From the NCBI GenBank assembly GCA_902786665.1, contig CADADN010000081.1, forward strand, positions 1-45,565: a DNA stretch of 45,565 nt, read 5' to 3'. Source of the stretch: an uncultured Prevotellaceae bacterium (GTDB lineage: Bacteria > Bacteroidota > Bacteroidia > Bacteroidales > Bacteroidaceae). The position numbers and the translations under genes were made by a program. The notes below the pieces were generated by a model. That model worked only from the letters and a program-made list of their open reading frames with translations. It did not search any database and was not told the origin of the DNA. Below are positions 1 through 8,311 of the stretch, piece by piece; position 1 is the first letter of the stretch; each line of letters begins with the position of its first letter.

Positions 1-1
1 C

Positions 2-256
2 TTCCTCATGCCCGACTTCCTGCGCTACCCCATGGTGCGCCACAGCTACATCATCGAGCTGAAATACCTCAAGACCGACGCCACGAAGGCGGAGGCGGAA
101 CGGCAATGGCAGGAGGCGGAGGAACAGATACGCCGATACGCCGAGGGACCTCGCGTGCGCCAGCTCATCGGCGACACACCGCTACACCTGCTCATACTCC
201 AGTTCCGAGGCTACGAATTGGAACGGATGGGGGAAGCGGGAACGATTGATAATTAA
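2..256 (+). CDS. C-terminal end of PD-(D/E)XK nuclease-domain protein (partial)
   Basis: Only the last 84 codons are in the window; the gene begins upstream of base 1. The visible part contains the strand IIELKYLK followed by an alanine- and glutamine-rich helix and a closing strand (LHLLILQFRGYEL). This is the pattern of the C-terminal PD-(D/E)XK domain found in Bacteroidetes AAA-ATPase-like proteins (the E-x-K of IELKYLK is the nuclease-fold signature). The protein encoded at 3765 ends in the same kind of domain, so the two are probably members of one family, although their sequences are clearly divergent. The function of this family is not established; a nuclease-like role is inferred from the fold only. 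The reading frame is open to the window edge, so no start can be given. Confidence 0.75.
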   Translation, partial: FLMPDFLRYPMVRHSYIIELKYLKTDATKAEAERQWQEAEEQIRRYAEGPRVRQLIGDTPLHLLILQFRGYELERMGEAGTIDN

Positions 257-336
257 TAATTTACAATTAACAATTTATAATTTACGACTTGTGAGGTTGC
301 AATTCCCTTCGGCCGTAGACCGTTGGTTCCGGCATA

Positions 337-426
337 GCATTCTTGAAATTTTCGATTATTCGTGGAAATTCGTGTTAAAGCAGCATTCTTGGAAATTTCG
401 ATTAATTCGTGGAAATTCGTGTTAAA
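337..426. repeat. Imperfect tandem duplication, about 43 bp
   Basis: Two near-identical copies lie at 337-379 and 383-426, each starting GCATTCTTG and ending in the segment ATTCGTGGAAATTCGTGTTA. They lie in the 239-bp spacer between the partial gene and the convergent GH5 gene, after an AT-rich stretch (250-290) made of variants of AATTAATAATTT. No gene or clear terminator is visible in this spacer. Confidence 0.7.
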
Positions 427-495
427 AAATGAATTATGGGGACGGAGATTTTGATTCCTTTTCCCGATATTATTCACTCAGCCTCACACCAACAA

Positions 496-2175
496 CTACT
501 TCACAAACTTCTTTCCGTCTTTGATGTAGAGATGCCCTGGCTGCGGCTGCGACACACGACGCCCGTCGATGGTGTAGATGCCGGAACGATGCCTGAGGTT
601 GCTGTCTGTCGTAATGGTGGCAATGCCCGTGGGGTCGGTGAGCGAAACCTTGTTCAGCCGGATGCCGTGCCCTTGGATGACGATGCCCTTCTGGTAGATG
701 ATGCGGAGCACCTCGGGCGCAAACGAGAAGGCCGTGACATGGCTTGTGCCGCTGCCGGTGGCATAAGCATTGCTGGGAATGAAATCCCCGGTGAAACTGT
801 TGCCCCCGACGGTGTATGCAACCATCGAACTCCAGTCGCCATAGAAAATCTGGATGTCGTCGTAGTCCGTGTACTCTTGCGTATAGGAAAGCACCAACTG
901 CACTTGCTCACCCTTCCCCTCAAAGAGCGAACCGGGGATGGTCAGTTGAAGGCCGTTGCCCCAGTCCAACAAGGCGTCGCCTTCCCATAAGGTCTCACCC
1001 TCGCCGGGATTGTCATCTTCCCGTGGGTCAGGCTCCTTGTATTCAGCACCAGCCCCCTCGGTGATACCCCTCAGGAAATAGGTGTTGCCCACGGTCATGT
1101 TCTGCCACCGTCTGAAGATGCCGAAATTCTCCGGCCCATTGCCGAAAGCATTGTTGTCCCACGCGAAAGCGGCGAAGCCATGCGTGCGGGCCTCGCTCAC
1201 CACGCATTTCAGGTAATATTGCATGTTTTCCTGCTGTGTCTGCTTGTCATTCTCGGTATAGTGGTTGGAAACACCATACTCACCCATGACCACGCCCAGC
1301 CCCTTCTTCATCCAGGTGTTGGTGATGCGGTCGAAGAGCGAAGTGATGGTTTGTTCGGTGCTGTTCGCGGGAATCCTGCCCATGTCCTTATAGGCGTTGC
1401 CCCAATAGTAATAAGTGCAGTTGCCACAATATTCGTAAGGGTCGTAATAGTGGAATTCCACGCTGAGACGGCCCTCCACCTTGTCCTGCGGAATGGTGAA
1501 ACCGCTGAGTCCGTGGTAGGGACTGCAGGCGAATGTCTGCACAACCAGGTTGCGGTAGTAGTTCTTGCCGCCGGTCTCGCGCACCGCATTCACGAAGGTT
1601 TGGTTGTAACTGTTCTGCACGGCTTGCTGCTCTGTGTTGGGAGCCGCCCAGTTGACGGTTATCTCATTGGTGCCGGCGAAAATCAGCCTTTCGTCATAGT
1701 CACGGAAATAGGTGGCGATGGAAGTCCACATCGCGGAGATTTTGGCATTGTTCTCCGCTTGCTTGTTGTAATAGGGGTTGCGGTCATACCATTCTTCGTG
1801 ATGACTGTTGATGACGACATACATGTTTTCTTCCAGGCACCAGTCCACCACTTCTTTCACACGCGCAAGCCAGTTGGGGTCGATGGCCATCGTACTGGCG
1901 TTGGTGACATGGTTGCCCCATCTCACCGGGATGCGGATGGCATTGAATCCTGACTCTGCCACGGCGTGAATCATCGCTTTCGTGGTCTTCGGGTTCCCCC
2001 ATTCGGTCTCATTGTTGGGACATTCGAGAGAGTTGCCCAAGTTCCACCCCATCACCACGTTGCGGGTCCATTCTTGTGCACTCAGGTTCATGCCTTCACT
2101 ATCGGGTGCTACAGCCTGTGCGTAGCCGCTAATGGCCATGCAAAGAGCGATAGCCACTGTTGCCATTTTCTTCAT
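496..2175 (-). CDS. Secreted GH5-type endoglucanase with C-terminal beta-sandwich module
   Basis: 559 aa. A signal peptide (MKKMATVAIALCMAISGYAQ) is followed by a glycoside hydrolase family 5 catalytic domain (about 35-370). Supporting motifs are GWNLGNSLE near the start, RIPVRW, the INSHHEEWY strand, the acid/base glutamate in FAGTNE (E171) and the nucleophile in VVMGEYG (E299). GH5 enzymes of this type cleave beta-1,4-glucans or related hemicelluloses; the exact substrate cannot be read from sequence. After a short acidic linker, residues about 395-520 form a probable beta-sandwich accessory module, followed by a short Prevotella-style tail (GIYTIDGRRV...KKFVK). The gene lies 40 bp downstream of the GH28 gene on the same strand, so the two are probably cotranscribed. 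Start chosen at the ATG that opens the signal peptide. Confidence 0.9.
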   Translation of the reverse strand: MKKMATVAIALCMAISGYAQAVAPDSEGMNLSAQEWTRNVVMGWNLGNSLECPNNETEWGNPKTTKAMIHAVAESGFNAIRIPVRWGNHVTNASTMAIDPNWLARVKEVVDWCLEENMYVVINSHHEEWYDRNPYYNKQAENNAKISAMWTSIATYFRDYDERLIFAGTNEITVNWAAPNTEQQAVQNSYNQTFVNAVRETGGKNYYRNLVVQTFACSPYHGLSGFTIPQDKVEGRLSVEFHYYDPYEYCGNCTYYYWGNAYKDMGRIPANSTEQTITSLFDRITNTWMKKGLGVVMGEYGVSNHYTENDKQTQQENMQYYLKCVVSEARTHGFAAFAWDNNAFGNGPENFGIFRRWQNMTVGNTYFLRGITEGAGAEYKEPDPREDDNPGEGETLWEGDALLDWGNGLQLTIPGSLFEGKGEQVQLVLSYTQEYTDYDDIQIFYGDWSSMVAYTVGGNSFTGDFIPSNAYATGSGTSHVTAFSFAPEVLRIIYQKGIVIQGHGIRLNKVSLTDPTGIATITTDSNLRHRSGIYTIDGRRVSQPQPGHLYIKDGKKFVK

Positions 2176-2215
2176 ATTCTCAGCCTCTTTGATTGTTGTT
2201 ATTGTAAAGGAAACA

Positions 2216-3529
2216 CTACTCTATCACCACCTTGTTGACGGTGCAGTTTTCGATGATCGAGGGGTCGAATGCCTTTTTCTCGTCGCGCACCTGGATGTTT
2301 TCGAAGGTGAATTGTGTCAGTCGGTATTTGTCGGATGCTCCCACGTCGAAGAAGTTCTTGCAATCCATGTTGATGTTGCGCATGACGATGTTGTTGCAGG
2401 TGGAGAGCGGCATGTCTTCCCTGTCCTCCGGCTTGAAGAACTGCGTCCACGGCCTCACCACGAGGAAGCTGGAACAGTTGCCCTCGATGTCCTCCACGGT
2501 GACATACTCGTAGTGCTGCGGCGTGTCTGGCCTCATCTTCAGCCACAGCACACGGCTTGCGTCGGTCACCTTGCAGCGTCTCAGCACAATGTTCCTGTCA
2601 TGGATGGACTCGCTGCCGAGGGTGAGGCATCCATGCACCTTGCCATATGTGCAGTCCTCCACGATGATGTTGTAGTTGGGACCATTCTCGGGAGCCTTGT
2701 CCGCCCACGTTCCTTTTCCGCCCTTGAGCACCACGGCGTCGTCGTTGACACTCATGTAGCAACCCTTCACCAACACGTCGTGACACACATCGAGGTCGAT
2801 GGCGTCGCTGCTCGGTGCCTTGACACCCGACGTGGGAGAGTAGATGTAGCAGTCGAGGAACCTCACGTGGTCGCTCTTGTAGACGTGGTTGGTCCAAAAC
2901 GGGCTGTTGACGAGCCTGACATCCTGCACGGTGACGTTTCGACTGTTGGAGACATAGGTGAGCCTCGGCCGCATCGCCTCCAGGTTGGTGCACTGGCGGT
3001 TGTACTCCCTGCGAATCCAAAACTCCTCCCAGTAGTTGTATCCGTTGCCGTCGATGATGCCATGGCCGGTGATGGTGAAGCCATCCACCCCGTCGGCATT
3101 CACCAATGCGGCGAAATACTTGATGGACTGCCCTTCCATGCGGGTGTCGACCAACTTGAAATCGCGGATGCGGTCGGACCCTTTGAGTTTGCCGCCCTCC
3201 ACGACATGGAGGTGCGTTCCCGGCTTGAAGAAGAGCGAACCGCTGAGGAACGTGCCCTCAGGGATGACCACCACGCCGCCACCTTCCTGGGCGGCACGGT
3301 CGATGACCGCTTGCAGGCGCTCGGTCTGCACCACGGTGCTGTCACGTGTCACGCCGTAGTCGGTCACCACGTATTTCCTGCCCAGGGTGTCCACATCCAC
3401 CTTCGAGGTCTTGGAGAACCACTCTGGAATGGGCGTCCCGTCCGGGAACAGGGCCACTTTCACTCTTTTCTTCGCCCCGGCTGTCAAGGCCACGGCGCAC
3501 ATCAGCACCATCAATAGTCTTCTCATCAT
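2216..3529 (-). CDS. GH28 family glycoside hydrolase (polygalacturonase-like)
   Basis: 437 aa with an N-terminal signal peptide (MMRRLLMVLMCAVALTAGA). The central right-handed beta-helix carries GH28 hallmarks in order: a D-A-I-D-L-D strand, then NDDAVVLKGG with the paired catalytic aspartates (about residues 240-270), a G-C-L-T-L-G-S-E segment after a histidine, and a basic R/K pair near LWLKMRP. Family members hydrolyse galacturonic-acid-containing pectin; an exo- or rhamnogalacturonan-type specificity is possible and is not distinguished here. First gene of a minus-strand pair with the GH5 gene. A TAATTTTG element 107 bp upstream may be its promoter. Confidence 0.9.
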   Translation of the reverse strand: MMRRLLMVLMCAVALTAGAKKRVKVALFPDGTPIPEWFSKTSKVDVDTLGRKYVVTDYGVTRDSTVVQTERLQAVIDRAAQEGGGVVVIPEGTFLSGSLFFKPGTHLHVVEGGKLKGSDRIRDFKLVDTRMEGQSIKYFAALVNADGVDGFTITGHGIIDGNGYNYWEEFWIRREYNRQCTNLEAMRPRLTYVSNSRNVTVQDVRLVNSPFWTNHVYKSDHVRFLDCYIYSPTSGVKAPSSDAIDLDVCHDVLVKGCYMSVNDDAVVLKGGKGTWADKAPENGPNYNIIVEDCTYGKVHGCLTLGSESIHDRNIVLRRCKVTDASRVLWLKMRPDTPQHYEYVTVEDIEGNCSSFLVVRPWTQFFKPEDREDMPLSTCNNIVMRNINMDCKNFFDVGASDKYRLTQFTFENIQVRDEKKAFDPSIIENCTVNKVVIE

Positions 3530-3636
3530 TTTTTGCTACGTTTTTAAGTTAGGTTGCTCAAGATATTGGTTTTGGTCCGCCGGTGTCTCAACAGTGATAT
3601 CCACGGGTGAAACGCCTGCGCACCAATAGGACTTTG

Positions 3637-3644
3637 CAAAATTA
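3637..3644 (-). promoter_or_regulatory. Putative -7 promoter element for the GH28-GH5 pair
   Basis: TAATTTTG on the minus strand matches the Bacteroidetes -7 consensus TAnnTTTG, 107 bp upstream of the GH28 start. I could not find a good TTTG -33 element, so this rests on one motif. Confidence 0.4.
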
Positions 3645-3696
3645 AGGAAAAAAAAGAATTTTCACGTCTTACGCTGCAAAAAAACTATTTTTTTCT

Positions 3697-3704
3697 TACT
3701 TTTG
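3697..3704 (+). promoter_or_regulatory. Putative -7 promoter element for the AAA-like gene
   Basis: TACTTTTG fits TAnnTTTG and lies 60 bp upstream of the ATG at 3765. The same 14-base context (TTCTTACTTTTGCA) occurs upstream of the AlkD-like gene at 8271. No clear -33 element. Confidence 0.45.
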
Positions 3705-3764
3705 CAAATGGAATGCGCATTAGATAAAAGATATCCATAAATCCCTTCATCATAAAATTCAGCC

Positions 3765-5336
3765 ATGGGAACGTACATCAATGTTGGGAACGAAAGTTTC
3801 CGCAGAATCCGCAGAAGTGAATATGTAGACAAGTCGGGACTAATTGCCATTGTCAACAACACACTATACACAGAGCAGTGTTTCAGTTGCGTGACACGCT
3901 GCCGCCGCTTCGGCAAATCGATGGCGGCGAAGATGCTCTGCGCCTACTACGACCACTCTGTTGACTCAAGAAGCCTTTTTGCCGACCTGGATATCGTCTC
4001 CCACCCTTCGTTTGAGGAGCATCTCAACAAATACCCTGTCATCTACCTCGACATCACCAACTTCACCACCCGCGACATTCCCAGGATGGACATCGTGCCA
4101 ACGATTCAACGAGAAGTGAAGGAAGAGGTTTGCCGTCTCTACCCCGATGCAGAAACCGCCCCCGATGACGACCTCATGGCTGCACTGGTCAAAATCTCAG
4201 GCCACTACGGGATACATTTCATCATGATCATCGACGAGTGGGACGCCATCTGCCGTGAAGCTTCCGAAGAGAAGGAAACGATGGACAAGTACGTCAATCT
4301 CCTACGCAGATTGTTCAAGGGCAGCAACACCGCACAGGTTTTCGCCGGGGTGTACATGACAGGCATACTGCCCATCAAGAAATACAAGACGGAATCGGCA
4401 CTCAACAACTTCATAGAATACTCCATGGTGGAGCCTATGGATATGGCTCGACACTTCGGCTTCACCAAGGACGAGGTGAGGGCATTGGCAGAGAAACACG
4501 GCGCAGACTTCGACGAACTGGTGAAATGGTATGACGGCTATCAGATAGGCGACGAGCCGTCGATGTTCAACCCCAACTCGGTGATACAGGCTATCCGAAG
4601 TCACCGCTGCCGCAGTTTCTGGGCGAGCACTGGCGCGTTTGACGCCGTGGCCAACTACATCCATATGAATTACGAGGGGCTGAAAGACGACATCATCAAG
4701 ATGCTTGCAGGAGGACGAGGAAAGGTGAACACAACAAAATTTCAGAATGACATGTCAATAGTGTGCAGCCGCGACGATGTCCTCACCGTACTTATACATT
4801 TAGGATACCTGTCGTACAACTGGCGCAAGAATGAGTGCTACATCCCCAATCTTGAGGTGGAAGGAGAGATGTCAAACGCCGTGGAGGCCACCGACTGGAC
4901 CAATGTGGTGAAGGCACTTGAGAATTCCGAGAAGCTCCTTCAAGCAACACTTGAAGGTGACTGTGAGGCGGTGGCACGTGGCATCGACATTGCCCACGAC
5001 GAGAACACTAGCATCCTTTCCTACAACAACGAGAACTCACTGGCCTGCGTGCTCTCCATTGCATATTTCCATGCCCGTAACGACTACATCTTTCACCGAG
5101 AGTTGGCTACGGGAAAGGGGTTCGCCGACCTCGTGCTCATCCCAAGAAAGAATGTTGACTCGCCCGCCATCGTCCTGGAACTGAAATACAATCGCGATGC
5201 AGATTCGGCCATCGACCAAATCAAGCGCAGGCAATACCCCGCCAAAGTGGTGCAATACGTGGGCGACCTACTTCTTGTGGGCATCAACTACGACAAGGAG
5301 AAGAAAACCCACGAATGCCAAATTGTCAAATCTTAG
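3765..5336 (+). CDS. AAA-ATPase-like / PD-(D/E)XK nuclease-domain protein
   Basis: 523 aa, cytoplasmic (no signal peptide or membrane segment). The N-terminal half is an AAA-ATPase-like domain: an F-R-x-I-R-x-S-E-Y-V-D-K-S leader, a Walker A variant RCRRFGKS at 45-52 and a Walker B strand IMIIDEWDA at 153-161. The C-terminal part is a PD-(D/E)XK nuclease-like domain with D455 (GFADLVL) and the E472-x-K474 pair in VLELKY. Such two-domain proteins are abundant, often in many copies, in gut Bacteroidetes and their role is not firmly known; mobile-element or conflict functions have been suggested because of the fold. It is isolated, with a 5' spacer of 235 bp and a 199-bp AT-rich spacer after it. 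Confidence 0.88.
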   Translation: MGTYINVGNESFRRIRRSEYVDKSGLIAIVNNTLYTEQCFSCVTRCRRFGKSMAAKMLCAYYDHSVDSRSLFADLDIVSHPSFEEHLNKYPVIYLDITNFTTRDIPRMDIVPTIQREVKEEVCRLYPDAETAPDDDLMAALVKISGHYGIHFIMIIDEWDAICREASEEKETMDKYVNLLRRLFKGSNTAQVFAGVYMTGILPIKKYKTESALNNFIEYSMVEPMDMARHFGFTKDEVRALAEKHGADFDELVKWYDGYQIGDEPSMFNPNSVIQAIRSHRCRSFWASTGAFDAVANYIHMNYEGLKDDIIKMLAGGRGKVNTTKFQNDMSIVCSRDDVLTVLIHLGYLSYNWRKNECYIPNLEVEGEMSNAVEATDWTNVVKALENSEKLLQATLEGDCEAVARGIDIAHDENTSILSYNNENSLACVLSIAYFHARNDYIFHRELATGKGFADLVLIPRKNVDSPAIVLELKYNRDADSAIDQIKRRQYPAKVVQYVGDLLLVGINYDKEKKTHECQIVKS

Positions 5337-5535
5337 ATGTTAGAAACACTAAGTAAAAGTTAAAAAATAACTTGGTACTATTTTAACATATAATTACCAT
5401 ACAATTAATCATAAATTCCTGTGCGTCAGAATTTTTGGTTAATTTGTGATAATTCTTGGACGAGTCAAGCGGCAGAGCCGAGCGCGTGTTCTTTATTATT
5501 CATCTCAATTTATTTTTTTATCATCACTAAAATCC

Positions 5536-6159
5536 ATGCAACAACAATATTTCACACCACTCCTGGAGGCCTATGTCCGTGGCTATGAAAAGAGGCACGC
5601 GGATGCCAGCGATGCCCCTGAGCGCAAGGACCATTACTTCAAGGCGAAGGAGGACCTGCCACGGGTGAGGGTGGTGCTGGGCTTCCTGCAAGGCATCATT
5701 CCCGCCGGACAATGCCAGTCGCTGCTCGACGTGGGCAGCGGAAGGGGCGTCTTTCTCTTCCCTCTCCTCAGGGACTTCCCTTCCCTCGAGGTGACGAGCA
5801 TCGACATCCTCCCCCACCGTATCGAACTGCTCCAATGCCTGCACGACGGAGGCATCGACAACCTCCACCCCACCCTGGGCGACATCTGCTCCTTCGACGC
5901 ACCCGACAAGTCGTTCGACGTGGTCACCATGCTCGAAGTGATGGAACACATCCCCGACACGGAAGCGGTGGTGCGCAATGCCGTCAGGCTTGCACGAAAC
6001 TACATCGTGGTGTCGGTGCCGTCAAAACCCGACGACAACCCGGAGCATATCCATCTCTTCTCCAACGAAGACCTGAAATCACTCTTCCTGAAGAATGGCT
6101 GCAAGAAGGTGAAATTCATGTCTGTAACCAACCACCGCGTCATGGTGGCACAACTATGA
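5536..6159 (+). CDS. SAM-dependent class I methyltransferase
   Basis: 207 aa. Start chosen at MQQQYF; an upstream in-frame ATG at 5446 would add 30 residues with no family resemblance. Motif I is LLDVGSGRG (63-71), followed by an acidic strand end (SID, 88-90) and the post-motif FDVVTMLEVMEHIPD. E134, E137 and H138, together with H171/H173 (EHIHLFS), resemble the E-x-x-E-H...H metal-ligand pattern of Hen1 RNA 2'-O-methyltransferases, but very similar strings (EVLEHxPD) occur in many unrelated Methyltransf_11 enzymes, so the substrate is open. The neighbours downstream are a polynucleotide ligase-like and an end-healing protein, which makes an RNA substrate worth testing. A ~100-bp intergenic repeat separates it from them. 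Confidence 0.85.
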   Translation: MQQQYFTPLLEAYVRGYEKRHADASDAPERKDHYFKAKEDLPRVRVVLGFLQGIIPAGQCQSLLDVGSGRGVFLFPLLRDFPSLEVTSIDILPHRIELLQCLHDGGIDNLHPTLGDICSFDAPDKSFDVVTMLEVMEHIPDTEAVVRNAVRLARNYIVVSVPSKPDDNPEHIHLFSNEDLKSLFLKNGCKKVKFMSVTNHRVMVAQL

Positions 6160-6262
6160 AGTGAACATATGTCCCTTTAACTCCTCCCCCTCTGCCCGAG
6201 AGGGGGTGGCAGCAGGCCGGGGGCGAGGGAGAACTCCCCTTTAACTCCTCTTTAACTCCTGA
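6160..6262 (-). repeat. Intergenic ~100-bp repeat, uninterrupted copy
   Basis: The segment between the methyltransferase stop and the ligase start matches, in reverse complement, the sequence at 33701-33780 joined to 34098-34137. Conserved parts include GGGGAGTTCTCCCTCGCCCC, a CCACCCCCTCTCGGGCAG block and AGTTAAAGGGAC. It contains an inverted-repeat core (CCCCCTCT/AGAGGGGG) that could form a hairpin and runs of a TTTAACTCC unit. This copy shows the sequence without the insertion present in the other copy. Confidence 0.8.
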
Positions 6263-6270
6263 AAACAGAA

Positions 6271-7068
6271 ATGAAACTCGAAGACATCATCATCAAATAC
6301 CCTCGCACGCCGCACATCCAAGGATCGCGCCTGCAGCCGGGCGACGAGAACCTACGCCAACGACCATTTGCCGACATCGTCGGGAAACACGTTGTCTTGG
6401 AAGAGAAAATCGACGGAGCCAACACCGCCGTGTCCTTCACCGACGAGGGTGAACTGCGCCTGCAAAGCCGTGGGCATTTCCTCACGGGTGGGTACAGGGA
6501 ACGGCACTACAACCTGCTCAAGCAATGGGGTGCGGTGCACAAGGAACGCCTGTATGGCGTGCTGGGGCACCGTTACATCATGTATGGCGAGTGGATGTAT
6601 GCCAAGCACACCATCTACTACGATTTGCTGCCCCACTACTTCATGGAGTTCGACGTATTGGATCGTGAGACGGGGAAGTTCCTCGACACCCCCTCAAGAC
6701 ACGAACTGCTCAAGGCCCTGCCAGTATGTTCGGTCCCTGTCCTTTCCTCTGGCTCGTTCAACAGCATGGACGAGGTCTTGGGATTCCTCGGCGACTCCTG
6801 CTACATCTCGGAAAACCACATCGAGCATCTTCGCGAGGATGCCACACGCCTTGGACTCGACGCCGACAGGGTGTGCCGTGAGACGGATGTCGCACGCACC
6901 ATGGAGGGGATTTACATCAAGGTGGAAGAGAACGGCGAGGTGGTGGACAGGATGAAATATGTGCGAGCCTCGTTCCTGCAGACCGTGGAAGAGTCGCAAT
7001 CGCACTGGCTCGACCGTCCCATCGTGCCCAACCGCATCACATCGACCATAGACAACCTTTTCATATAG
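6271..7068 (+). CDS. RNA/polynucleotide ligase-like nucleotidyltransferase
   Basis: 265 aa. It shows the covalent nucleotidyltransferase (ligase) motifs in order: motif I EEKIDGAN with the predicted adenylylated lysine K46, a motif III-like segment YGEWMY (105-110) followed by FMEFDVLD, motif IV EGIYIK (212-217) and motif V RMKYVR (227-232). This corresponds to RNA ligase families of the T4 Rnl2/Pfam RNA_ligase type that seal 3'-OH/5'-phosphate nicks using ATP. The HD-Pnk-like gene starts immediately after its stop codon (TAGATG), so the pair is translationally coupled. By analogy with Runella HD-Pnk and its partner ligase, the partner would generate the 3'-OH and 5'-phosphate ends that this protein joins; RNA versus DNA preference cannot be told. 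Confidence 0.88.
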   Translation: MKLEDIIIKYPRTPHIQGSRLQPGDENLRQRPFADIVGKHVVLEEKIDGANTAVSFTDEGELRLQSRGHFLTGGYRERHYNLLKQWGAVHKERLYGVLGHRYIMYGEWMYAKHTIYYDLLPHYFMEFDVLDRETGKFLDTPSRHELLKALPVCSVPVLSSGSFNSMDEVLGFLGDSCYISENHIEHLREDATRLGLDADRVCRETDVARTMEGIYIKVEENGEVVDRMKYVRASFLQTVEESQSHWLDRPIVPNRITSTIDNLFI

Positions 7069-8187
7069 ATGACGGACCTGGCACCTCTCACCAAAAAAGC
7101 CCTGGCTCGTTTCGGCGAAGCGATGCGACACACCGTGCAGTCTCCACGATGGCATGGCGAGGGCGACGTGCTGACCCATACGATGATGACGTGCGATGCA
7201 TTGGCATCGCTCCCGGAATACCATCAGCTCGACAGTCAGCGGCAACAAATCCTGCTTCTGGCCACCCTGCTCCACGACATCGGCAAGACCATCTCCACCA
7301 AGTTGGTGGATGGCGAATGGGAGGCACCGCATCATGCACCAAAAGGCAGCAGGATGGCTCGGGAATGGCTGTGGAAGGAATGTGGACTGTGCGGGGAGAA
7401 GGAACTGGTGCAGGTGCGTGAGGCCATCTGCCTGCTCATACGACATCACTCTCTCCCACCCCACGCCATCGAAACCGACGATGCAACACTGAGGCTCCAT
7501 CGCATGGCTTCCAACTGCCTGCTGACACCTTATTTCTCCATCAGGATGCTCTGCATGCTCTGCAAGGCCGATATGCTCGGGAGGCATTGCGACGACCAGC
7601 AGCAGATACTCGACCAAGTGGCGATGTGCGAGGAAATGGCTCGAGAGGAGGGATGCCTCGACACTTGCTTCCCTTTCCCTTCCAACCTCACACGACGGGC
7701 ATTCCTTTCTGGGCGTGACGTATGGAAGGAACAAGAACTATACGATGACACGTGGGGAGAGGTGGTCATGCTAAGCGGACTGCCTGGCACGGGCAAGGAC
7801 ACGTGGATCAGCCATCACCTGGCCGGAATGCCTGTCGTATCACTGGATGCCATCCGGCAGGAAATGAAAATCTCACCAAGAGGAGAACAGGGCATCGTGG
7901 CCAATATGGCTCGCGAACAAGCAAAAGCATTCCTGCGCAAGCACCAGCCCTTCGTGTGGAACGCCACCAATGTCACGGCACAGACGCGCGAACCTCTCAT
8001 CTCTCTTTTCGAGGCCTATCACGCCCATGTGCGCATCGTCTATCTCGAAACACCTTGGGACATACAACTCGAAAGGAACCGCTCGCGTGAAAAAGCGGTG
8101 CCGCTCCATGCCATTGAAGGGATGCTCGCTAAAATGACACCTCCGGAAACGCACGAAGCCCGAACCGTGGAATGGGTCTGCGTATGA
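7069..8187 (+). CDS. HD phosphohydrolase-polynucleotide kinase fusion (HD-Pnk-like end-healing protein)
   Basis: 372 aa. The N-terminal HD domain has H37 in VLTHTMM, the HD pair H69-D70 in LLHDIGK and later histidines (HHAPKG, RHHSLPP) expected for metal binding. The C-terminal P-loop kinase domain starts about residue 230 with GLPGTGKD (237-244), followed by VVSLDAIR and an RNRSREK segment likely to form the lid. This order matches the HD-Pnk family described from Runella slithyformis, in which the HD domain removes 2',3'-cyclic or 2'/3'-phosphates and the kinase phosphorylates 5'-OH ends. It directly abuts the ligase gene, giving a two-gene break-repair cassette. The kinase P-loop ends in GKD rather than GKS/T, which should be noted when judging activity. 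A 9-bp repeat array begins right after the stop. Confidence 0.88.
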   Translation: MTDLAPLTKKALARFGEAMRHTVQSPRWHGEGDVLTHTMMTCDALASLPEYHQLDSQRQQILLLATLLHDIGKTISTKLVDGEWEAPHHAPKGSRMAREWLWKECGLCGEKELVQVREAICLLIRHHSLPPHAIETDDATLRLHRMASNCLLTPYFSIRMLCMLCKADMLGRHCDDQQQILDQVAMCEEMAREEGCLDTCFPFPSNLTRRAFLSGRDVWKEQELYDDTWGEVVMLSGLPGTGKDTWISHHLAGMPVVSLDAIRQEMKISPRGEQGIVANMAREQAKAFLRKHQPFVWNATNVTAQTREPLISLFEAYHAHVRIVYLETPWDIQLERNRSREKAVPLHAIEGMLAKMTPPETHEARTVEWVCV

Positions 8188-8259
8188 CCTTAAAGACCTT
8201 AAGGACCCTAAAGACCCTAAAAACCCTAAAAACCCTAAAGACCCCAAAGACCCCAAGAA
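8188..8259 (+). repeat. 9-bp tandem array (CCYTAAAGA/CCCTAAAAA), 8 units
   Basis: Eight consecutive 9-mers (CCTTAAAGA, CCTTAAGGA, CCCTAAAGA, CCCTAAAAA twice, CCCTAAAGA, CCCCAAAGA, CCCCAAGAA) start at the first base after the HD-Pnk stop codon. The same unit family in the same orientation makes up the array at 40793-40855. Confidence 0.9.
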
Positions 8260-8274
8260 ACCACGAAAAATTCT

Positions 8275-8282
8275 TACTTTTG
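8275..8282 (+). promoter_or_regulatory. Putative -7 promoter element for the AlkD-like gene
   Basis: TACTTTTG matches TAnnTTTG, 29 bp upstream of the ATG at 8312. Its context is the same as that at 3697. The -33 position falls in the 9-bp array and has no TTTG. Confidence 0.45.
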
Positions 8283-8311
8283 CATATAGTTTGATATCAA
8301 AGAAAAAAGAC

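Noticed and set aside
337-426. CRISPR-like repeat pair
   Set aside because: Only two copies separated by 3 bp, no spacers and no cas genes, so it is a simple tandem duplication.
2132-3517. A 461-codon plus-strand frame antisense to GH28
   Set aside because: GH28 on the minus strand has a signal peptide and catalytic motifs; the antisense frame has none.
496-3529. A full polysaccharide utilisation locus
   Set aside because: There are several CAZymes, but no SusC/SusD-type pair or hybrid two-component or ECF regulator is present, so I describe only CAZyme clusters.
5446-5535. Longer N-terminus for the methyltransferase
   Set aside because: The extra 30 residues come from AT-rich spacer sequence and do not fit the family; the ATG at 5536 is the better start.
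6694-7734. A 346-codon minus-strand frame antisense to the ligase/HD-Pnk genes
   Set aside because: Both plus-strand genes carry complete enzyme motifs; the antisense frame does not resemble a protein family.
8188-8259. Telomere-like CCCTAAA repeats
   Set aside because: The unit is 9 bp and degenerate, internal and next to a stop codon; the likeness to eukaryotic telomeres is superficial.
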